This document shows, in pieces, positions 44,698 to 54,850 of a stretch of DNA of 64,000 bases; position 1 is the stretch's first letter, and each line of letters opens with the position of its first letter. The notes below the pieces were generated by a model. The model was not told the origin of the DNA. It was given only the letters and a program-made list of their open reading frames with translations, and did no database searches. The stretch comes from Bacteroidota bacterium (GTDB taxonomy: Bacteria; Bacteroidota; Bacteroidia; Flavobacteriales; Flavobacteriaceae). Both the position numbers and the translations under genes were made by a program. The stretch lies in contig JAHJTN010000007.1 in NCBI GenBank assembly GCA_018829465.1, positions 1 through 64,000 on the forward strand, given 5' to 3'.

Positions 44698-44739
44698 TAT
44701 CTATCAACCGTAAAAACATTTTCTTAAAAAAGGAGTTGT

Positions 44740-44747
44740 TATATTTG
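44740..44747 (+). promoter_or_regulatory. -7 element upstream of the export lipoprotein gene
   Basis: TATATTTG, an exact TAnnTTTG, lies 41 bases before the ATG at 44788. The expected -33 position holds ATTTTC, not TTG. It probably starts the wza-wzc transcript. Confidence 0.5.
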
Positions 44748-44787
44748 CAAGCTTATTAATATGTAGAACATGCCCGAAAAACTAACT

Positions 44788-45555
44788 ATGCATCACCTAA
44801 CTAAGCTGTTGAGCTTGTTTTTTATAATAACTATCTTTTCGTGTAAGTCATCCAAAGATATCGCCTATTTTCAAGGAGATGAGTCGATAACTTCATCAAT
44901 TCCCATTCAATACGACCTGAAAATTGCCCCCGATGACATACTCTCTATAACGGTTTCGGCTTTAAACTTAGAATCTGTTACACCTTTTAACCTTCCCATT
45001 GCTGCACAGAGCAGTATAGACGGCAGGGCGACAGGCCAACCCATGCTGCAAACGTATTTGGTAAACTCGGACGGAACCATCAACTATCCCATATTGGGAA
45101 GGATAGAAGTTGCAGGCAAAACCCGCAGAGAATTGGTGGATATGTTGACGGAGAAAATCAGTATATATGTAAAAGAACCCATCATTACGGTCCGGATTAT
45201 GAACTTCAAGGTCACCGTGTTGGGTGATGTGCAGCGTCCGGGAAGTTTTGTCATACAAAACGAACGCATATCTTTGCCAGAGGCTTTAGGATTGGCCGGC
45301 GACATGACCATACAAGGAAAAAGAGATAACGTAAAAGTCATTAGAGAGGAGGATGGTTTCAGAAAAGAATACGTGATTGACTTGACCCAAAAAGACGTTT
45401 TCGCTTCGCCGGCATATTTCTTAAAGCAGAATGATATTGTTTATGTAGAACCCAACAAAGCCAAAATACGGTCGGCATCCGTAAGTACTGCAACTACTTT
45501 TTGGCTTTCCTTAACTTCTACTTTGATCACCCTTATAGCCGTGATTACGCGCTAA
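44788..45555 (+). CDS. Wza-like polysaccharide export outer membrane lipoprotein
   Basis: The 255-residue lipoprotein has a lipobox IFSC (Cys19 from this start). The Poly_export domain (YDLKIAPDDILSITVSAL) and SLBB-like domain (FKVTVLGDVQRPGSF ... ISLPEALGLAGDMTIQGKRDNVKVIREEDG) follow, and a C-terminal membrane-length segment (STATTFWLSLTSTLITLIAVITR) ends the protein. It should form the outer-membrane export channel for capsule or exopolysaccharide with the Wzc-like partner encoded 13 bases downstream. The start was moved to MHHLTKLL because the signal peptide begins there. Confidence 0.92.
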   Translation: MHHLTKLLSLFFIITIFSCKSSKDIAYFQGDESITSSIPIQYDLKIAPDDILSITVSALNLESVTPFNLPIAAQSSIDGRATGQPMLQTYLVNSDGTINYPILGRIEVAGKTRRELVDMLTEKISIYVKEPIITVRIMNFKVTVLGDVQRPGSFVIQNERISLPEALGLAGDMTIQGKRDNVKVIREEDGFRKEYVIDLTQKDVFASPAYFLKQNDIVYVEPNKAKIRSASVSTATTFWLSLTSTLITLIAVITR

Positions 45556-45568
45556 GAAACGATTTATT

Positions 45569-47968
45569 ATGAACACAACTCCGGAACATCAATATACGAA
45601 TATGGAAGACGCCATTTCTATCAGGGCTTTGGTAGAAAAATATCTGATGCATTGGAAATGGTTTGTGATATCTGTTTTTTTAGCACTCGTCATTACTTTT
45701 TTATACCTCAGATATTCAGCCACACCCATATATCAAGCAACTTCCACCATTTTAGTTAAGGATAAAAAAGCCGGATCGGGCATTTCTGAACTCAGTGCTT
45801 TTGAAGATTTGGGCTTGTTGGGAAACAGTACCAACTCTGTAGAAAACGAAATTGAAGTTTTAAAGTCGCGATCGCTGATGCGCAAAGTGGTCCAGAAATT
45901 GAAGCTCGATATCAGAATGTTTTCTGTTGGAAATGTCAGAACTTCCGAAATTTACGGATACCAAAATCCTGTTGTTGTCAATTTTAGACCTTATGACACC
46001 GTAGCCATTACTGTACCTGTCAATTTCGAATTGGTGATTGATTCTCCCGAGCGTTTTACCTTTCTCAACTTCGGAAAGGATAGTCAATCGGTTTCTTTTG
46101 GTTTCGGCGATCCGGTCGCTACTGAAATAGGAATATTGACACTTTTGCCAGATTTTTTAGAGAATCCCTTTGAAGACATTCACAAAAAATACCTCATTCA
46201 AATCGGTTCAGTAGAAAGAGCCGTTCAAGCCTACAGCGCTGCACTCAATGTAAATATTGTGGCAAAAGGAACCTCCGTACTTCAAGTTTCACTGCAGGAT
46301 CCTGTCAGAGATAAAGCGATAGATATCATCGACACGCTAATCAAATTTTACAATTCAGAAGGAATCGAAGAAAAAAACTTGGTTTCTTCAAATACGTTGA
46401 GGTTTATAGAAGAACGCCTTAGTGTCATTGAAAAAGAGTTGACGGAGGTTGAAAAAGATGTGGAAGATTTTAAAAAAGAAAACAGGCTTACCGATATTGA
46501 GTCTGAAGCCAAGCTTTTTGTAGAAGCCTCCGGGAGTTATACACTGAAAATTGCCGATGTAGAAAATCAAATCAGCTTGGTCAATTTTCTTCAGGAATAT
46601 TTGAATAAGGAAGAAAACAGAAATGGTCTTTTGCCAGCAAATATTGGTATAGAAGACAATACCATCAATAGTTTTATAGCCCAATACAACGAATTGGTCA
46701 TCCAAAGAAACCGCATTTTATCAAGTTCGACTCCCGAAAATCCGGTGATACAAAATCTAAATGCCCAACTCAATCAGTTTAGAGGCAACATCATGGAAAG
46801 TATCCAAAATGTGTTGTCATCGTTAGAAATCACGAAGAAAAACCTTATTATAAACGAACGTATCATTGACGGTCAAATAGCCTCCGTGCCAAGGCAAGAA
46901 AGAATTTTTAGGAGTATTGGACGGCAGCAACTTATAAAAGCTACTTTGTATGAATACCTGCTTCAAAAACGAGAAGAAACGGCTATATCTCTTAATGTTA
47001 CAGCGCCTATTGCCAAAGTAATTGACAGTGCTTATGGCAGTAACAGACCGGTCGCTCCCAAAAAAAACATCATTTATCTGGCAGGTCTTTTGTTGGGACT
47101 TCTGTTCCCCTTTGGATTCATCTATCTCAAAGATTTGCTTGATACCAAAGTGAATTCCAGACAAGATTTGGAAAAACTTGTGGGAGCACCCATTATTGGT
47201 GATATTCCCAAAAGCGTATCAAGTGATGCACTCGTTGTTTCTGCTTCAGACCGGAGCTCAACCTCTGAAGCTTTCCGGTTACTCAGAACCAATCTGAACT
47301 TTATTCTCACCGAAAATAACTACCAGTTTACAAAAACCATTTTTGTTACTTCCACCACCAAAGGCGAAGGAAAATCCTTTGTTTCACTCAATTTGGCTAG
47401 TGTTTTGTCACTTTCAAACAAAAAAGTACTCCTTGTGGGTGCCGATGTCAGAAACCCCAAAGTGGCTGAATATCTATCTATAAAGGATGGAAAAGGATTT
47501 GTGCACTTTCTTGTAGATGAAAAAATAAAGATTGAAGACATTATCACGAAAGATAAGTCACTTAATTTTGACATCATCACCTCCGGCGTGATTCCGCCCA
47601 ACCCTTCCGAATTGCTTTTGAACAATAGGGTGGCTCATTTCTTTTCTGAAATCAAATCGCTTAAATACGATTATATCATTGTGGATACCGCACCGGTGAG
47701 TTTGGTAACCGATACGATGTTGCTGGCCAAATATGCAGATATGTTTATCTATGTGACACGCGTACACTTTTTAGACAAGCGAATGCTCCAAGTGGCAAAG
47801 GATATATACCAAACCAAAAAGTTGCCACGAATGACCATGTTGCTTAACGATACCGATTATGAGAAGGGTTACGGCTATGGCTACGGTTACGGTTACGGCT
47901 ATGGTTACGGCTATGAAAATGATGCAAACCACAAAAAACCGCTGTGGAAAAAGTTGCTGCGTATCTAA
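45569..47968 (+). CDS. Wzc-like polysaccharide co-polymerase and tyrosine autokinase
   Basis: The 799-residue inner-membrane protein has a Wzz domain between two membrane helices (about 34-54 and 500-520) and long periplasmic coiled coils (residues 275-350 and 375-460). The cytoplasmic BY-kinase domain has Walker A TSTTKGEGKS, A' LLVGADVRNPK and Walker B YDYIIVDTAP. It ends with a Tyr cluster of eight Gly-Tyr pairs, the autophosphorylation tail, before ENDANHKK. It regulates chain length and export with the Wza-like lipoprotein. Its stop touches the stop of the convergent lactonase gene. Confidence 0.94.
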   Translation: MNTTPEHQYTNMEDAISIRALVEKYLMHWKWFVISVFLALVITFLYLRYSATPIYQATSTILVKDKKAGSGISELSAFEDLGLLGNSTNSVENEIEVLKSRSLMRKVVQKLKLDIRMFSVGNVRTSEIYGYQNPVVVNFRPYDTVAITVPVNFELVIDSPERFTFLNFGKDSQSVSFGFGDPVATEIGILTLLPDFLENPFEDIHKKYLIQIGSVERAVQAYSAALNVNIVAKGTSVLQVSLQDPVRDKAIDIIDTLIKFYNSEGIEEKNLVSSNTLRFIEERLSVIEKELTEVEKDVEDFKKENRLTDIESEAKLFVEASGSYTLKIADVENQISLVNFLQEYLNKEENRNGLLPANIGIEDNTINSFIAQYNELVIQRNRILSSSTPENPVIQNLNAQLNQFRGNIMESIQNVLSSLEITKKNLIINERIIDGQIASVPRQERIFRSIGRQQLIKATLYEYLLQKREETAISLNVTAPIAKVIDSAYGSNRPVAPKKNIIYLAGLLLGLLFPFGFIYLKDLLDTKVNSRQDLEKLVGAPIIGDIPKSVSSDALVVSASDRSSTSEAFRLLRTNLNFILTENNYQFTKTIFVTSTTKGEGKSFVSLNLASVLSLSNKKVLLVGADVRNPKVAEYLSIKDGKGFVHFLVDEKIKIEDIITKDKSLNFDIITSGVIPPNPSELLLNNRVAHFFSEIKSLKYDYIIVDTAPVSLVTDTMLLAKYADMFIYVTRVHFLDKRMLQVAKDIYQTKKLPRMTMLLNDTDYEKGYGYGYGYGYGYGYGYENDANHKKPLWKKLLRI
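47867..47914 (+). repeat. In-frame Gly-Tyr hexanucleotide repeat in the kinase tail
   Basis: Eight tandem GGY-TAY units encode the GYGY tail of the tyrosine kinase. Synonymous third bases alternate (GGC/GGT, TAT/TAC), so the repeat is imperfect at DNA level, yet it could still change length in 6-base steps without a frameshift. Confidence 0.9.
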
Positions 47969-49078
47969 CTAAGGTTTAAACACCAAACATACCGGGCGGG
48001 GCATTTTAACATCCCATAAAAATGAGGGTAAACCGGAGTTTGTATCTATTTTATAGACTGAAATATTATCCGAGAGTTGGTTGGCCACCAACATATACTT
48101 GCCCGATGGATCTAAAGTGAAATTTCTAGGCCAATTGCCTCTAGTTGATACAAAACCGCTGTATGACAGACCGCCGTCTTCAAAGGTTTTAAAAATGGCT
48201 ATGGAGTTTTCGCCCCTGTTAGAAACGTATAAAAATTGTTCGTCTAAAGACAAGTGAATATCTGCGCTCTGGCTTTTTCCTTTAAAATTTGGTGAAAGTG
48301 AAGAAACCTCTAATGTTTTTTCCCATCCGTTTGCGCTTCTTTTTAAAACGGTAACTGAGGATGTCAACTCGTTCAAAACATATATATATCGATGATCTTT
48401 GGTCTGAGCAAAATGCCTCGGACCACGGCCGCCATTCATGTTTACAGTAGCTGTGTGGTCTCTGTTGAATTGTTGTCCGTCCCAATTGTACACCGCAAAA
48501 TTGTCATTTCCCAAGTCGGCTGTCATCAATTGTAATCCGTCCGAAGAAAACTGAGAAGAATGTGGATGCGGACTTTCTTGTCTGTCAACATCCGGACCGT
48601 TTCCTTTGTGTTGTATAACCTGAAAAGCTTCCCCAATTTTTCCATCGGGTAGCTTTTTAAATACAGACACAGTGCCGCCCGAATAATTTGTGGCGGAAAG
48701 CAAATTTTGCTCCGGGTGCATAGCGATATGGCACGGATGCGCCCCTTCACTACTCACACTGTTAAGCCGGGTCAATTGGTTGTCGGAACCTATTTGAAAG
48801 GCACTGATTGCCCCTGAGTTCTGTCCGTTAAAATCATTCGTTTCTTGTACTGCATACAGGTATTTAGAGTCTGCTGATAGCACGAGATAAGAAGGGTTTT
48901 CAATTTCTGCAACCAAGTTTTTTTGAGTCAATTTGCCACTGATCGTGTCAAAATGCATGGTATAAATACCCTTACTTTCTGTATCTGTGTAGGTGCCAAC
49001 AAACAAGGTTTGCGCGTAAAACGGGATCGAAAATACTATAAATAGAAGTATAAATAAGGCTTTTTGGAGTGACTTCAT
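47969..49078 (-). CDS. Exported lactonase family beta-propeller (6-phosphogluconolactonase-like)
   Basis: The 369-residue protein has a signal peptide (MKSLQKALFILLFIVFSIPFYAQ) and a seven-bladed Lactonase (PF10282) propeller. Motifs are VGTYTDTESKGIYTMHFD, the blade repeat AVQETNDFNGQNSGAISAF, GAHPCHIAMHPEQN, PHPHSSQFSSDG and GRGPRHFAQTKDHRYIYVLNEL. The cytoplasmic relative (YbhE) hydrolyses 6-phosphogluconolactone. The export signal here points to a different, periplasmic sugar lactone, so the substrate is uncertain. Confidence 0.88.
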   Translation of the reverse strand: MKSLQKALFILLFIVFSIPFYAQTLFVGTYTDTESKGIYTMHFDTISGKLTQKNLVAEIENPSYLVLSADSKYLYAVQETNDFNGQNSGAISAFQIGSDNQLTRLNSVSSEGAHPCHIAMHPEQNLLSATNYSGGTVSVFKKLPDGKIGEAFQVIQHKGNGPDVDRQESPHPHSSQFSSDGLQLMTADLGNDNFAVYNWDGQQFNRDHTATVNMNGGRGPRHFAQTKDHRYIYVLNELTSSVTVLKRSANGWEKTLEVSSLSPNFKGKSQSADIHLSLDEQFLYVSNRGENSIAIFKTFEDGGLSYSGFVSTRGNWPRNFTLDPSGKYMLVANQLSDNISVYKIDTNSGLPSFLWDVKMPRPVCLVFKP

Positions 49079-49296
49079 GATTTGTTATTTAGCATATTTT
49101 GGTAAAAGTAATAAATGTGATTGGTTAAATTTTCATATAAACAAATCCGTTTCACAGTTTGAGATAGTCACACACACCAACCGTTGGTTGAATCTTGTTT
49201 TTCGTCGATTGGCTAAGGTTGTTTGTAGATTTTTCTACGAATCCTAAAAAATTTGTTATAAGTTTAACCAAATAATCAACCTTAAAGCCCAATACC

Positions 49297-51210
49297 ATGA
49301 AGCATATTGTATTTCTCATTTTTCTATCAGCTATCATGCAAGCAACAGCTCAAACCAAAACACCGGTTTCCATTATACCCGAGCCGGTTTCCATTAAAGA
49401 AAAACTCGGATTTTTCAACCTGCCAAATCCGCTGCTTATTGCTGCACCTGATGCACAAGAAGTTAAAAATGTGACAGACTACTTGTCCAATAAACTTAAA
49501 ACTTCAACAGGCTATGTTGTAACTGTAGATGCTAAAAACAAAAACGCGGCTATTCAGTTTGTAATTTTAAAGCAGCAAGACGCACAATTAGGAACAGAAG
49601 GCTACAGGCTTAATATTAATGACAAAAACGTCTCCATAGAAGCCAACCATCCGCAAGGTCTTTTCTACGGCATGCAATCACTTCTGCAACTATTACCCCC
49701 CGACATTGAAGCAAATCAGAAATCGCCAATCACAGATTGGAAACTACCACAGTTGGAAATTGTCGATTATCCCCGTTTTGAATGGCGGGGTTTGATGTTG
49801 GATGTAGCACGACATTTCTTTACCAAAGAAGAAGTCATGCAATATATTGATGTGATGGCCAAGTACAAGTACAACTTGTTGCATTGGCATCTTACCGAAG
49901 ATGAAGGCTGGCGTATCGAAATCAAAAGTTTTCCCAAACTCACAGAAGTTGGGGCTTGGCGAATAGACAGAACAGGTACTTTTGGTAATTTTAAACCCAT
50001 ACAGCCCGGCGAAAAACCCACTTATGGTGGTTTTTATACCCAGGAAGACATCAAAGAAGTAGTGGCTTATGCCAAAAAGCAATTTGTGGATATTCTACCC
50101 GAAATTGATGTACCCGGACATAGTTTGGCAGCTGTAGTAGCATATCCGGAACTCTCTTGTACCAAAGGCGTGGAAAACTATCACGTACGTTACGGAGAAC
50201 GTATCATGGACTGGTCTCAAGGCCATCCGCCCATTGCAATGGTTGACAACACACTTTGTCCCGCCAACGAAAAAGTATATGAATTCATGGAAAAAGTAGT
50301 CACAGAAGTCGCCCAACTGTTTCCTTTTGAATACATCCATTTGGGTGGCGATGAAGCACCCATGAATTTTTGGGAAAAAAGCGAAGCCGTACAAGCACTC
50401 ATGAAGCGAGAAAAATTGACCAATATCAAACAAGCGCAAGGTTATTTTACAAACCGGGTAGAGAAAATAGTTGCTTCCCATGGCAAAAAAATGATGGGTT
50501 GGGATGAAATATTGGAAGGAGGCGTGCCCAAATCCGCAGCGGTCATGAGCTGGCGTGGTATGAAAGGCGGTATTGAAGCCGCTAAAGAAGGACACGAAGT
50601 GGTGATGAGTCCAACTACCTTTACATACATAGATTATATGCAAGCAGACCGAATAACCGAACCACCGGTTTATGCTACACTCAGGCTCAATAAAACCTAC
50701 GAATTTGACCCCCTGCCCGATGGTGTGGAAGCAAAATACATAAAAGGGGGCCAGGCAAACCTTTGGACGGAACAAATCTATAACATCCGTCAAGCAGAAT
50801 ACATGACGTGGCCACGTGGCTTAGCAATTGCAGAATCTGTTTGGTCTCTTAAAGAGAAAAAGAATTGGCAAGCGTTTACCAAAAAAGTTGAAGCACATTT
50901 TCCACGTTTCGACGCAGCAGAAACCAAATATGCGAGGGCCATGTTCGACCCCGATTTTAGACCTCGAAAAAACGCACTAGGCAGGATGGAAGTGGTTTTA
51001 AGAACAGAATTAGACGACCTGACCATTCACTACAGTTTCGACAATTCTGAGCCGGATCATTTTTATCCGAGCTATCAGGAGCCACTTTTAGTGCCTATTG
51101 ATGCTTACCGTTTGCGAGTGGTGACCTATCGCGGAAAAGAAAAAGTAGGACGCGTATTGACCATGCCAATTGCAGAACTGGAGAGACGCCTGGATGCTCC
51201 GGATGAATAA
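49297..51210 (+). CDS. Exported beta-N-acetylhexosaminidase (GH20)
   Basis: The 637-residue glycosidase has a signal peptide (MKHIVFLIFLSAIMQATAQ), a GH20 N-terminal domain (residues 25-150) and a TIM-barrel catalytic domain. GLMLDVARHFF and YNLLHWHLTEDEGWRIEIKS are followed by the catalytic Asp-Glu pair in YIHLGGDEAPMNFW; LPEIDVPGHS and GGQANLWTEQ line the site. It releases terminal GlcNAc or GalNAc from glycans such as chitin fragments or glycoproteins. The end (LDDLTIHYSFDNSEPDHF) is a chitobiase C-terminal-like domain. No sus genes are nearby. Confidence 0.94.
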   Translation: MKHIVFLIFLSAIMQATAQTKTPVSIIPEPVSIKEKLGFFNLPNPLLIAAPDAQEVKNVTDYLSNKLKTSTGYVVTVDAKNKNAAIQFVILKQQDAQLGTEGYRLNINDKNVSIEANHPQGLFYGMQSLLQLLPPDIEANQKSPITDWKLPQLEIVDYPRFEWRGLMLDVARHFFTKEEVMQYIDVMAKYKYNLLHWHLTEDEGWRIEIKSFPKLTEVGAWRIDRTGTFGNFKPIQPGEKPTYGGFYTQEDIKEVVAYAKKQFVDILPEIDVPGHSLAAVVAYPELSCTKGVENYHVRYGERIMDWSQGHPPIAMVDNTLCPANEKVYEFMEKVVTEVAQLFPFEYIHLGGDEAPMNFWEKSEAVQALMKREKLTNIKQAQGYFTNRVEKIVASHGKKMMGWDEILEGGVPKSAAVMSWRGMKGGIEAAKEGHEVVMSPTTFTYIDYMQADRITEPPVYATLRLNKTYEFDPLPDGVEAKYIKGGQANLWTEQIYNIRQAEYMTWPRGLAIAESVWSLKEKKNWQAFTKKVEAHFPRFDAAETKYARAMFDPDFRPRKNALGRMEVVLRTELDDLTIHYSFDNSEPDHFYPSYQEPLLVPIDAYRLRVVTYRGKEKVGRVLTMPIAELERRLDAPDE

Positions 51211-51338
51211 AGTAGCGGTTTCACGATTCAAGAAATTCAAGCATTTTTCACCTTCAAATCAGCTTTTTTCTGCCGTTTTTAAGTTTTTTAAATCCTAGGT
51301 TTTTGGTTTGTGTGAGTGAGTTCCGGATATTTCGCGTA

Positions 51339-51376
51339 CAAAAAAGTCATTTCACCAGCTTGAAATGACTTTTTTT
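51339..51376 (+). terminator. Terminator after the hexosaminidase gene
   Basis: A 14-bp stem AAAAAGTCATTTCA/TGAAATGACTTTTT with a 6-base loop ends in TTTTTTT, about 130 bases past the stop. The remaining gap up to oxyR is A/T-rich with no other gene. Confidence 0.8.
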
Positions 51377-51533
51377 AGTTCCGTTGGGACGATATAACAA
51401 GTATTCGACTTTTATCGCACAAAAGTGTTTAAAAATTTATCACACAACAAACTTAACTTATAATTTTAATGATTTTGTATAAGTTTTATTGATATAATTA
51501 ATACTTTTATCACCGCAATTAATACCAATTTTT

Positions 51534-52481
51534 ATGACAATTACCCAACTCCAATACGTTTTGGCTATTGCGGAATACAGAAACTTTACAATCGCTGCCG
51601 AAAAGTGTTTTGTAACGCAGCCAACCATGAGTATGCAAGTGCAAAAGCTGGAAGACGAACTCGATGTTCTAATTTTTGACAGAAAGAAAAAGCCCATAGA
51701 GTTGACAGCAGTTGGTAAAAAAATCATTGAGCAAGCACGCAACATTGTCAATGAATCTCACCGCATTAAGGATATAGTTGACCAACAAAAGGGATTTATT
51801 GGGGGTGAGTTCAGATTGGGAATTATCCCAACTGTGACGCCCACATTGCTTCCTATGTTTTTGAAATTGTTTTTGAAAAAATATCCCAATGTGCAACTCA
51901 AAATTGAAGAAATTAACACGAGTCAAATCATCAAAAAACTCAAAGATGGCCATTTGGATGCGGCCATTGCCGTAACGCCGCTTGAAGTTCCGGAATTAAA
52001 AGAACGCGTTTTATACTACGAGCCTTTTGTGTGTTATATTCCAAAAGAGCACAGGCTGTTTTCTAAGAAAAAAATTAACACAGACGATTTAGATTTCCAT
52101 GAATTGTTACTGTTGGAGGATGGCCATTGCTTTAGAAACGGCGTGGTAAATTTATGTCCGTCATCCCAAAAGAATAAAGAAAAATTGCAATTGGAAAGTG
52201 GTAGTTTCGAAACTTTAATCAAGCTCACCAACGAAGGTTTAGGCATGACCCTGCTACCTTTTTTACATACCTTAGATATAAAACCTGATACGCAAAATCA
52301 ACTTAGATTTTTTGAAGAACCTTCTCCGGCACGTGCAGTGAGCTTGGTCTATCACGAATCAGAACTGAAAAGCCACATTACCAATGCTTTGAGAGATGTC
52401 ATTGTTGGTGTAGTCAAAGGTGCCATCGCTTTTCACGATGTGAAAATCATCAGTCCTCTTAAAAACAAAAACTTAAACTAA
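51534..52481 (+). CDS. oxyR: OxyR, hydrogen peroxide-sensing LysR regulator
   Basis: The 315-residue LysR-type regulator has an N-terminal winged helix-turn-helix (MTITQLQYVLAIAEYRNFTIAAEKCFVTQPTMSMQVQKLE, residues 1-60) and a substrate-binding-like sensor domain. Cys199 and Cys208 (DGHCF ... VNLCP) have the nine-residue spacing and even the numbering of the redox pair of E. coli OxyR. It should activate peroxide defence genes when oxidised. The stop overlaps the convergent small gene by 4 bases. Confidence 0.94.
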   Translation: MTITQLQYVLAIAEYRNFTIAAEKCFVTQPTMSMQVQKLEDELDVLIFDRKKKPIELTAVGKKIIEQARNIVNESHRIKDIVDQQKGFIGGEFRLGIIPTVTPTLLPMFLKLFLKKYPNVQLKIEEINTSQIIKKLKDGHLDAAIAVTPLEVPELKERVLYYEPFVCYIPKEHRLFSKKKINTDDLDFHELLLLEDGHCFRNGVVNLCPSSQKNKEKLQLESGSFETLIKLTNEGLGMTLLPFLHTLDIKPDTQNQLRFFEEPSPARAVSLVYHESELKSHITNALRDVIVGVVKGAIAFHDVKIISPLKNKNLN

Positions 52482-52672
52482 TTGAAATACACCATGCAAC
52501 TGCCCAAATGCGGATTCAAAAAAACCATTTTGCGCATCCACAATTTTAGTTCTTCTCGTTCGTGAGGAAGCAAATAGGCTATTGCTTTTTTGACTTCTCT
52601 GCAAAACAAATCGGTATCAAAACTGACGCTTTGCAAAACTTTAATGGTGTAGGAATACATCGCTCTAGGCAT
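52478..52672 (-). CDS. Small conserved-looking protein of unknown function
   Basis: This 64-residue protein (or 60 from Met5) is basic, has no signal peptide or membrane helix, and reads SYTIKVLQSVSFDTDLFCREVKKAIAYLLPHEREELKLWMRKMVFLNP. It looks like a folded helical domain and not random sequence. It converges with oxyR, overlapping by 4 bases. I cannot assign a function. Confidence 0.65.
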   Translation of the reverse strand: MPRAMYSYTIKVLQSVSFDTDLFCREVKKAIAYLLPHEREELKLWMRKMVFLNPHLGSCMVYFN

Positions 52673-52764
52673 AACGATTGATTTTGAATTCGAACTATAA
52701 CGTTGTAGTGCCGTATTATATTTTTGAAGTTTTCAATATTAGCTTTTTTTTAACTTGACATCTT

Positions 52765-52811
52765 AAAAAAGAAAAACCGATTTGTCCTGTACACACAGGA
52801 CAAATCGGTTT
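52765..52811 (-). terminator. Terminator after dnaK
   Basis: On the minus strand a perfect 17-bp stem, with ACCGATTTGTCCTGT in the left arm, a GTGT loop and TTTTTC plus TTTTTT after it, starts about 20 bases past the dnaK stop. Confidence 0.92.
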
Positions 52812-52832
52812 AAAATTTACGGAACAAATTCC

Positions 52833-54743
52833 TTATTTTACTTCTTCGTAATCAACGTCTTGCACGTCATTGCCATTTTGAGAGGCAGTAGCGCCATCAG
52901 CCGTTTGGCCAGGTTGGGCGGGCTCGCCTTGCTGTGCTTCGGCTTGCGCTTTGTACATTTCCTCAGAAGCGTGTTTCCAAGCTTCGTTGATGGTCTCTAG
53001 CGCTTTGTCTATATTGTCTAAATCTTGAGACTCATGTGCTTTTTTGAGGTTAGCCAAGGCATCTTCTATCGGTTGTTTTTTCTCAACGGAGAGTTTGTCA
53101 CCAAATTCTTTTAACTGTTGTTCAGTTTGGAAAATCATGGCATCAGCACTGTTGAGTTTTTCCACACGTTCTTTCGCTTTTTTGTCTGCTTCCGCATTGA
53201 CTTCTGCCTCTTTTTTCATTTTTTCAATTTCTTCTTGGGTCAGTCCCGAAGAGGCTTCAATGCGAATGTTCTGTGTTTTTCCGGTTGCTTTGTCAGAAGC
53301 CGTTACGTGAATAATTCCGTTGGCATCAATGTCAAAAGTTACCTCAATTTGTGGCACACCCCTTGGAGCCGGAGGGATGCCGTCCAAATGAAACCTTCCA
53401 ATGGTTTTGTTGTCTTTTGCCATTGGTCGTTCGCCTTGTAGTACGTGAATTTCCACAGAAGGCTGGTTGTCGGCAGCTGTAGAGAACACTTGCGATTTTT
53501 TGGTAGGAATGGTCGTGTTAGACTCTATAAGCTTTGTAAGCACGCCTCCCATAGTTTCTATTCCAAGGGATAGCGGTGTCACATCTAGCAACAGAACATC
53601 TTTGACGTCACCGGTAAGCACTCCACCTTGGATGCCGGCACCTATGGCAACCACCTCATCAGGATTTACGCCTTTTGAAGGTTTTTTACCAAAGAATTTT
53701 TCAACTTCTTCCTGTATTTTTGGAATTCGTGTAGAGCCACCTACCAAAATTACTTCGTCTATGTCTGAGGTAGAAAGACCTGCATCTTTAAGGGCTTTTT
53801 CGCATGGCTTCATCGAGCGTTTTACCAATTCGTCTGAAAGTTGCTCAAACTTGGCTCGTGTCAAGGTTTTGACGAGGTGTTTGGGTCCGGAAGCGGTAGC
53901 CGTAACGTAGGGCAGATTAACTTCTGTTTGTGAGCTGGATGAAAGCTCGATTTTAGCTTTTTCAGCGGCTTCTTTTAGTCTTTGAAGTGCCATCGGATCT
54001 TTTCTCAAGTCAATATCTTCGGCGGCTTTAAACTCGTCTGCCAACCAGTCTATAATGACTTGGTCAAAATCGTCGCCGCCCAAATGGGTGTCGCCGTTGG
54101 TAGAAAGTACTTCAAATACACCGTCTCCCAATTCTAAAATAGAAATGTCAAAAGTACCACCACCCAAGTCATAGACAGCAACTTTTTGTTCCTTGCCACT
54201 TTTGTCCAAACCATAGGCTAGGGCAGCAGCAGTGGGCTCGTTGATGATTCTTCGAACTGTCAAACCCGCAATTTCACCGGCTTCTTTAGTGGCCTGGCGT
54301 TGGGAGTCGTTGAAATAGGCCGGAACGGTTATCACGGCTTCTTTTACTTCAGTGCCTAAGTAATCTTCAGCTGTTTTCTTCATTTTTTGAAGAATCATGG
54401 CCGAGAGTTCTTGAGGTGTGTACATCCTGCCGTCAATCTCTACACGCGGTGTGTCGTTGTCTCCTTTCACAACTTTATAGGCTACATTTCCGGCTTCTTT
54501 TGAAGACTCAGAATATTTATTACCCATAAAACGCTTGATGGAGCTTATGGTTTTAGTAGGATTTGTGACCGCTTGTCGTTTGGCCGGATCTCCCACTTTG
54601 ATTTCACCGCCTTCTACAAAAGCAATCACAGACGGGGTTGTTCTTTTTCCTTCTGCGTTGGGGATTACTACCGGTTCGTTGCCTTCCATAACAGACACGC
54701 AAGAGTTGGTAGTACCCAAATCGATTCCAATTATTTTACTCAT
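52833..54743 (-). CDS. dnaK: DnaK, Hsp70 chaperone
   Basis: The 636-residue ATP-dependent chaperone has the signature [18 protein letters not shown] at the N-terminus, [16 protein letters not shown], and [14 protein letters not shown] in the nucleotide-binding domain. The interdomain linker [19 protein letters not shown] and the substrate-binding domain with an EEVK C-terminus follow. The C-terminal tail is Ala/Gln/Gly-rich. No grpE or dnaJ is adjacent. The upstream region holds a palindrome and a sigma54-like element. Confidence 0.97.
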   Translation of the reverse strand: MSKIIGIDLGTTNSCVSVMEGNEPVVIPNAEGKRTTPSVIAFVEGGEIKVGDPAKRQAVTNPTKTISSIKRFMGNKYSESSKEAGNVAYKVVKGDNDTPRVEIDGRMYTPQELSAMILQKMKKTAEDYLGTEVKEAVITVPAYFNDSQRQATKEAGEIAGLTVRRIINEPTAAALAYGLDKSGKEQKVAVYDLGGGTFDISILELGDGVFEVLSTNGDTHLGGDDFDQVIIDWLADEFKAAEDIDLRKDPMALQRLKEAAEKAKIELSSSSQTEVNLPYVTATASGPKHLVKTLTRAKFEQLSDELVKRSMKPCEKALKDAGLSTSDIDEVILVGGSTRIPKIQEEVEKFFGKKPSKGVNPDEVVAIGAGIQGGVLTGDVKDVLLLDVTPLSLGIETMGGVLTKLIESNTTIPTKKSQVFSTAADNQPSVEIHVLQGERPMAKDNKTIGRFHLDGIPPAPRGVPQIEVTFDIDANGIIHVTASDKATGKTQNIRIEASSGLTQEEIEKMKKEAEVNAEADKKAKERVEKLNSADAMIFQTEQQLKEFGDKLSVEKKQPIEDALANLKKAHESQDLDNIDKALETINEAWKHASEEMYKAQAEAQQGEPAQPGQTADGATASQNGNDVQDVDYEEVK

Positions 54744-54782
54744 GATAGTGTGTTTTTCGAATTATTATTTTTCTTCCACTTT

Positions 54783-54799
54783 TTCAATCATTATGCCAA
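54783..54799 (-). promoter_or_regulatory. Sigma54-like element upstream of dnaK
   Basis: On the minus strand TTGGCATAATGATTGAA resembles the -24/-12 consensus TTGGCAC-N5-TTGCW. TTGGCA and TTG are correctly spaced, but the -12 C is replaced by A. About 40 bases before the dnaK ATG. It may instead be a different heat-shock promoter. Confidence 0.35.
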
Positions 54800-54850
54800 G
54801 CCCTATTCTGCCCCTTTATTGTCAGTTATGAAGCTAATTGTCTCCAAAAA

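Noticed and set aside
50095-50793. 232-codon minus-strand frame inside the GH20 gene
   Set aside because: Cys/His/Phe-rich translation typical of an antisense shadow; the sense frame has full GH20 motifs.
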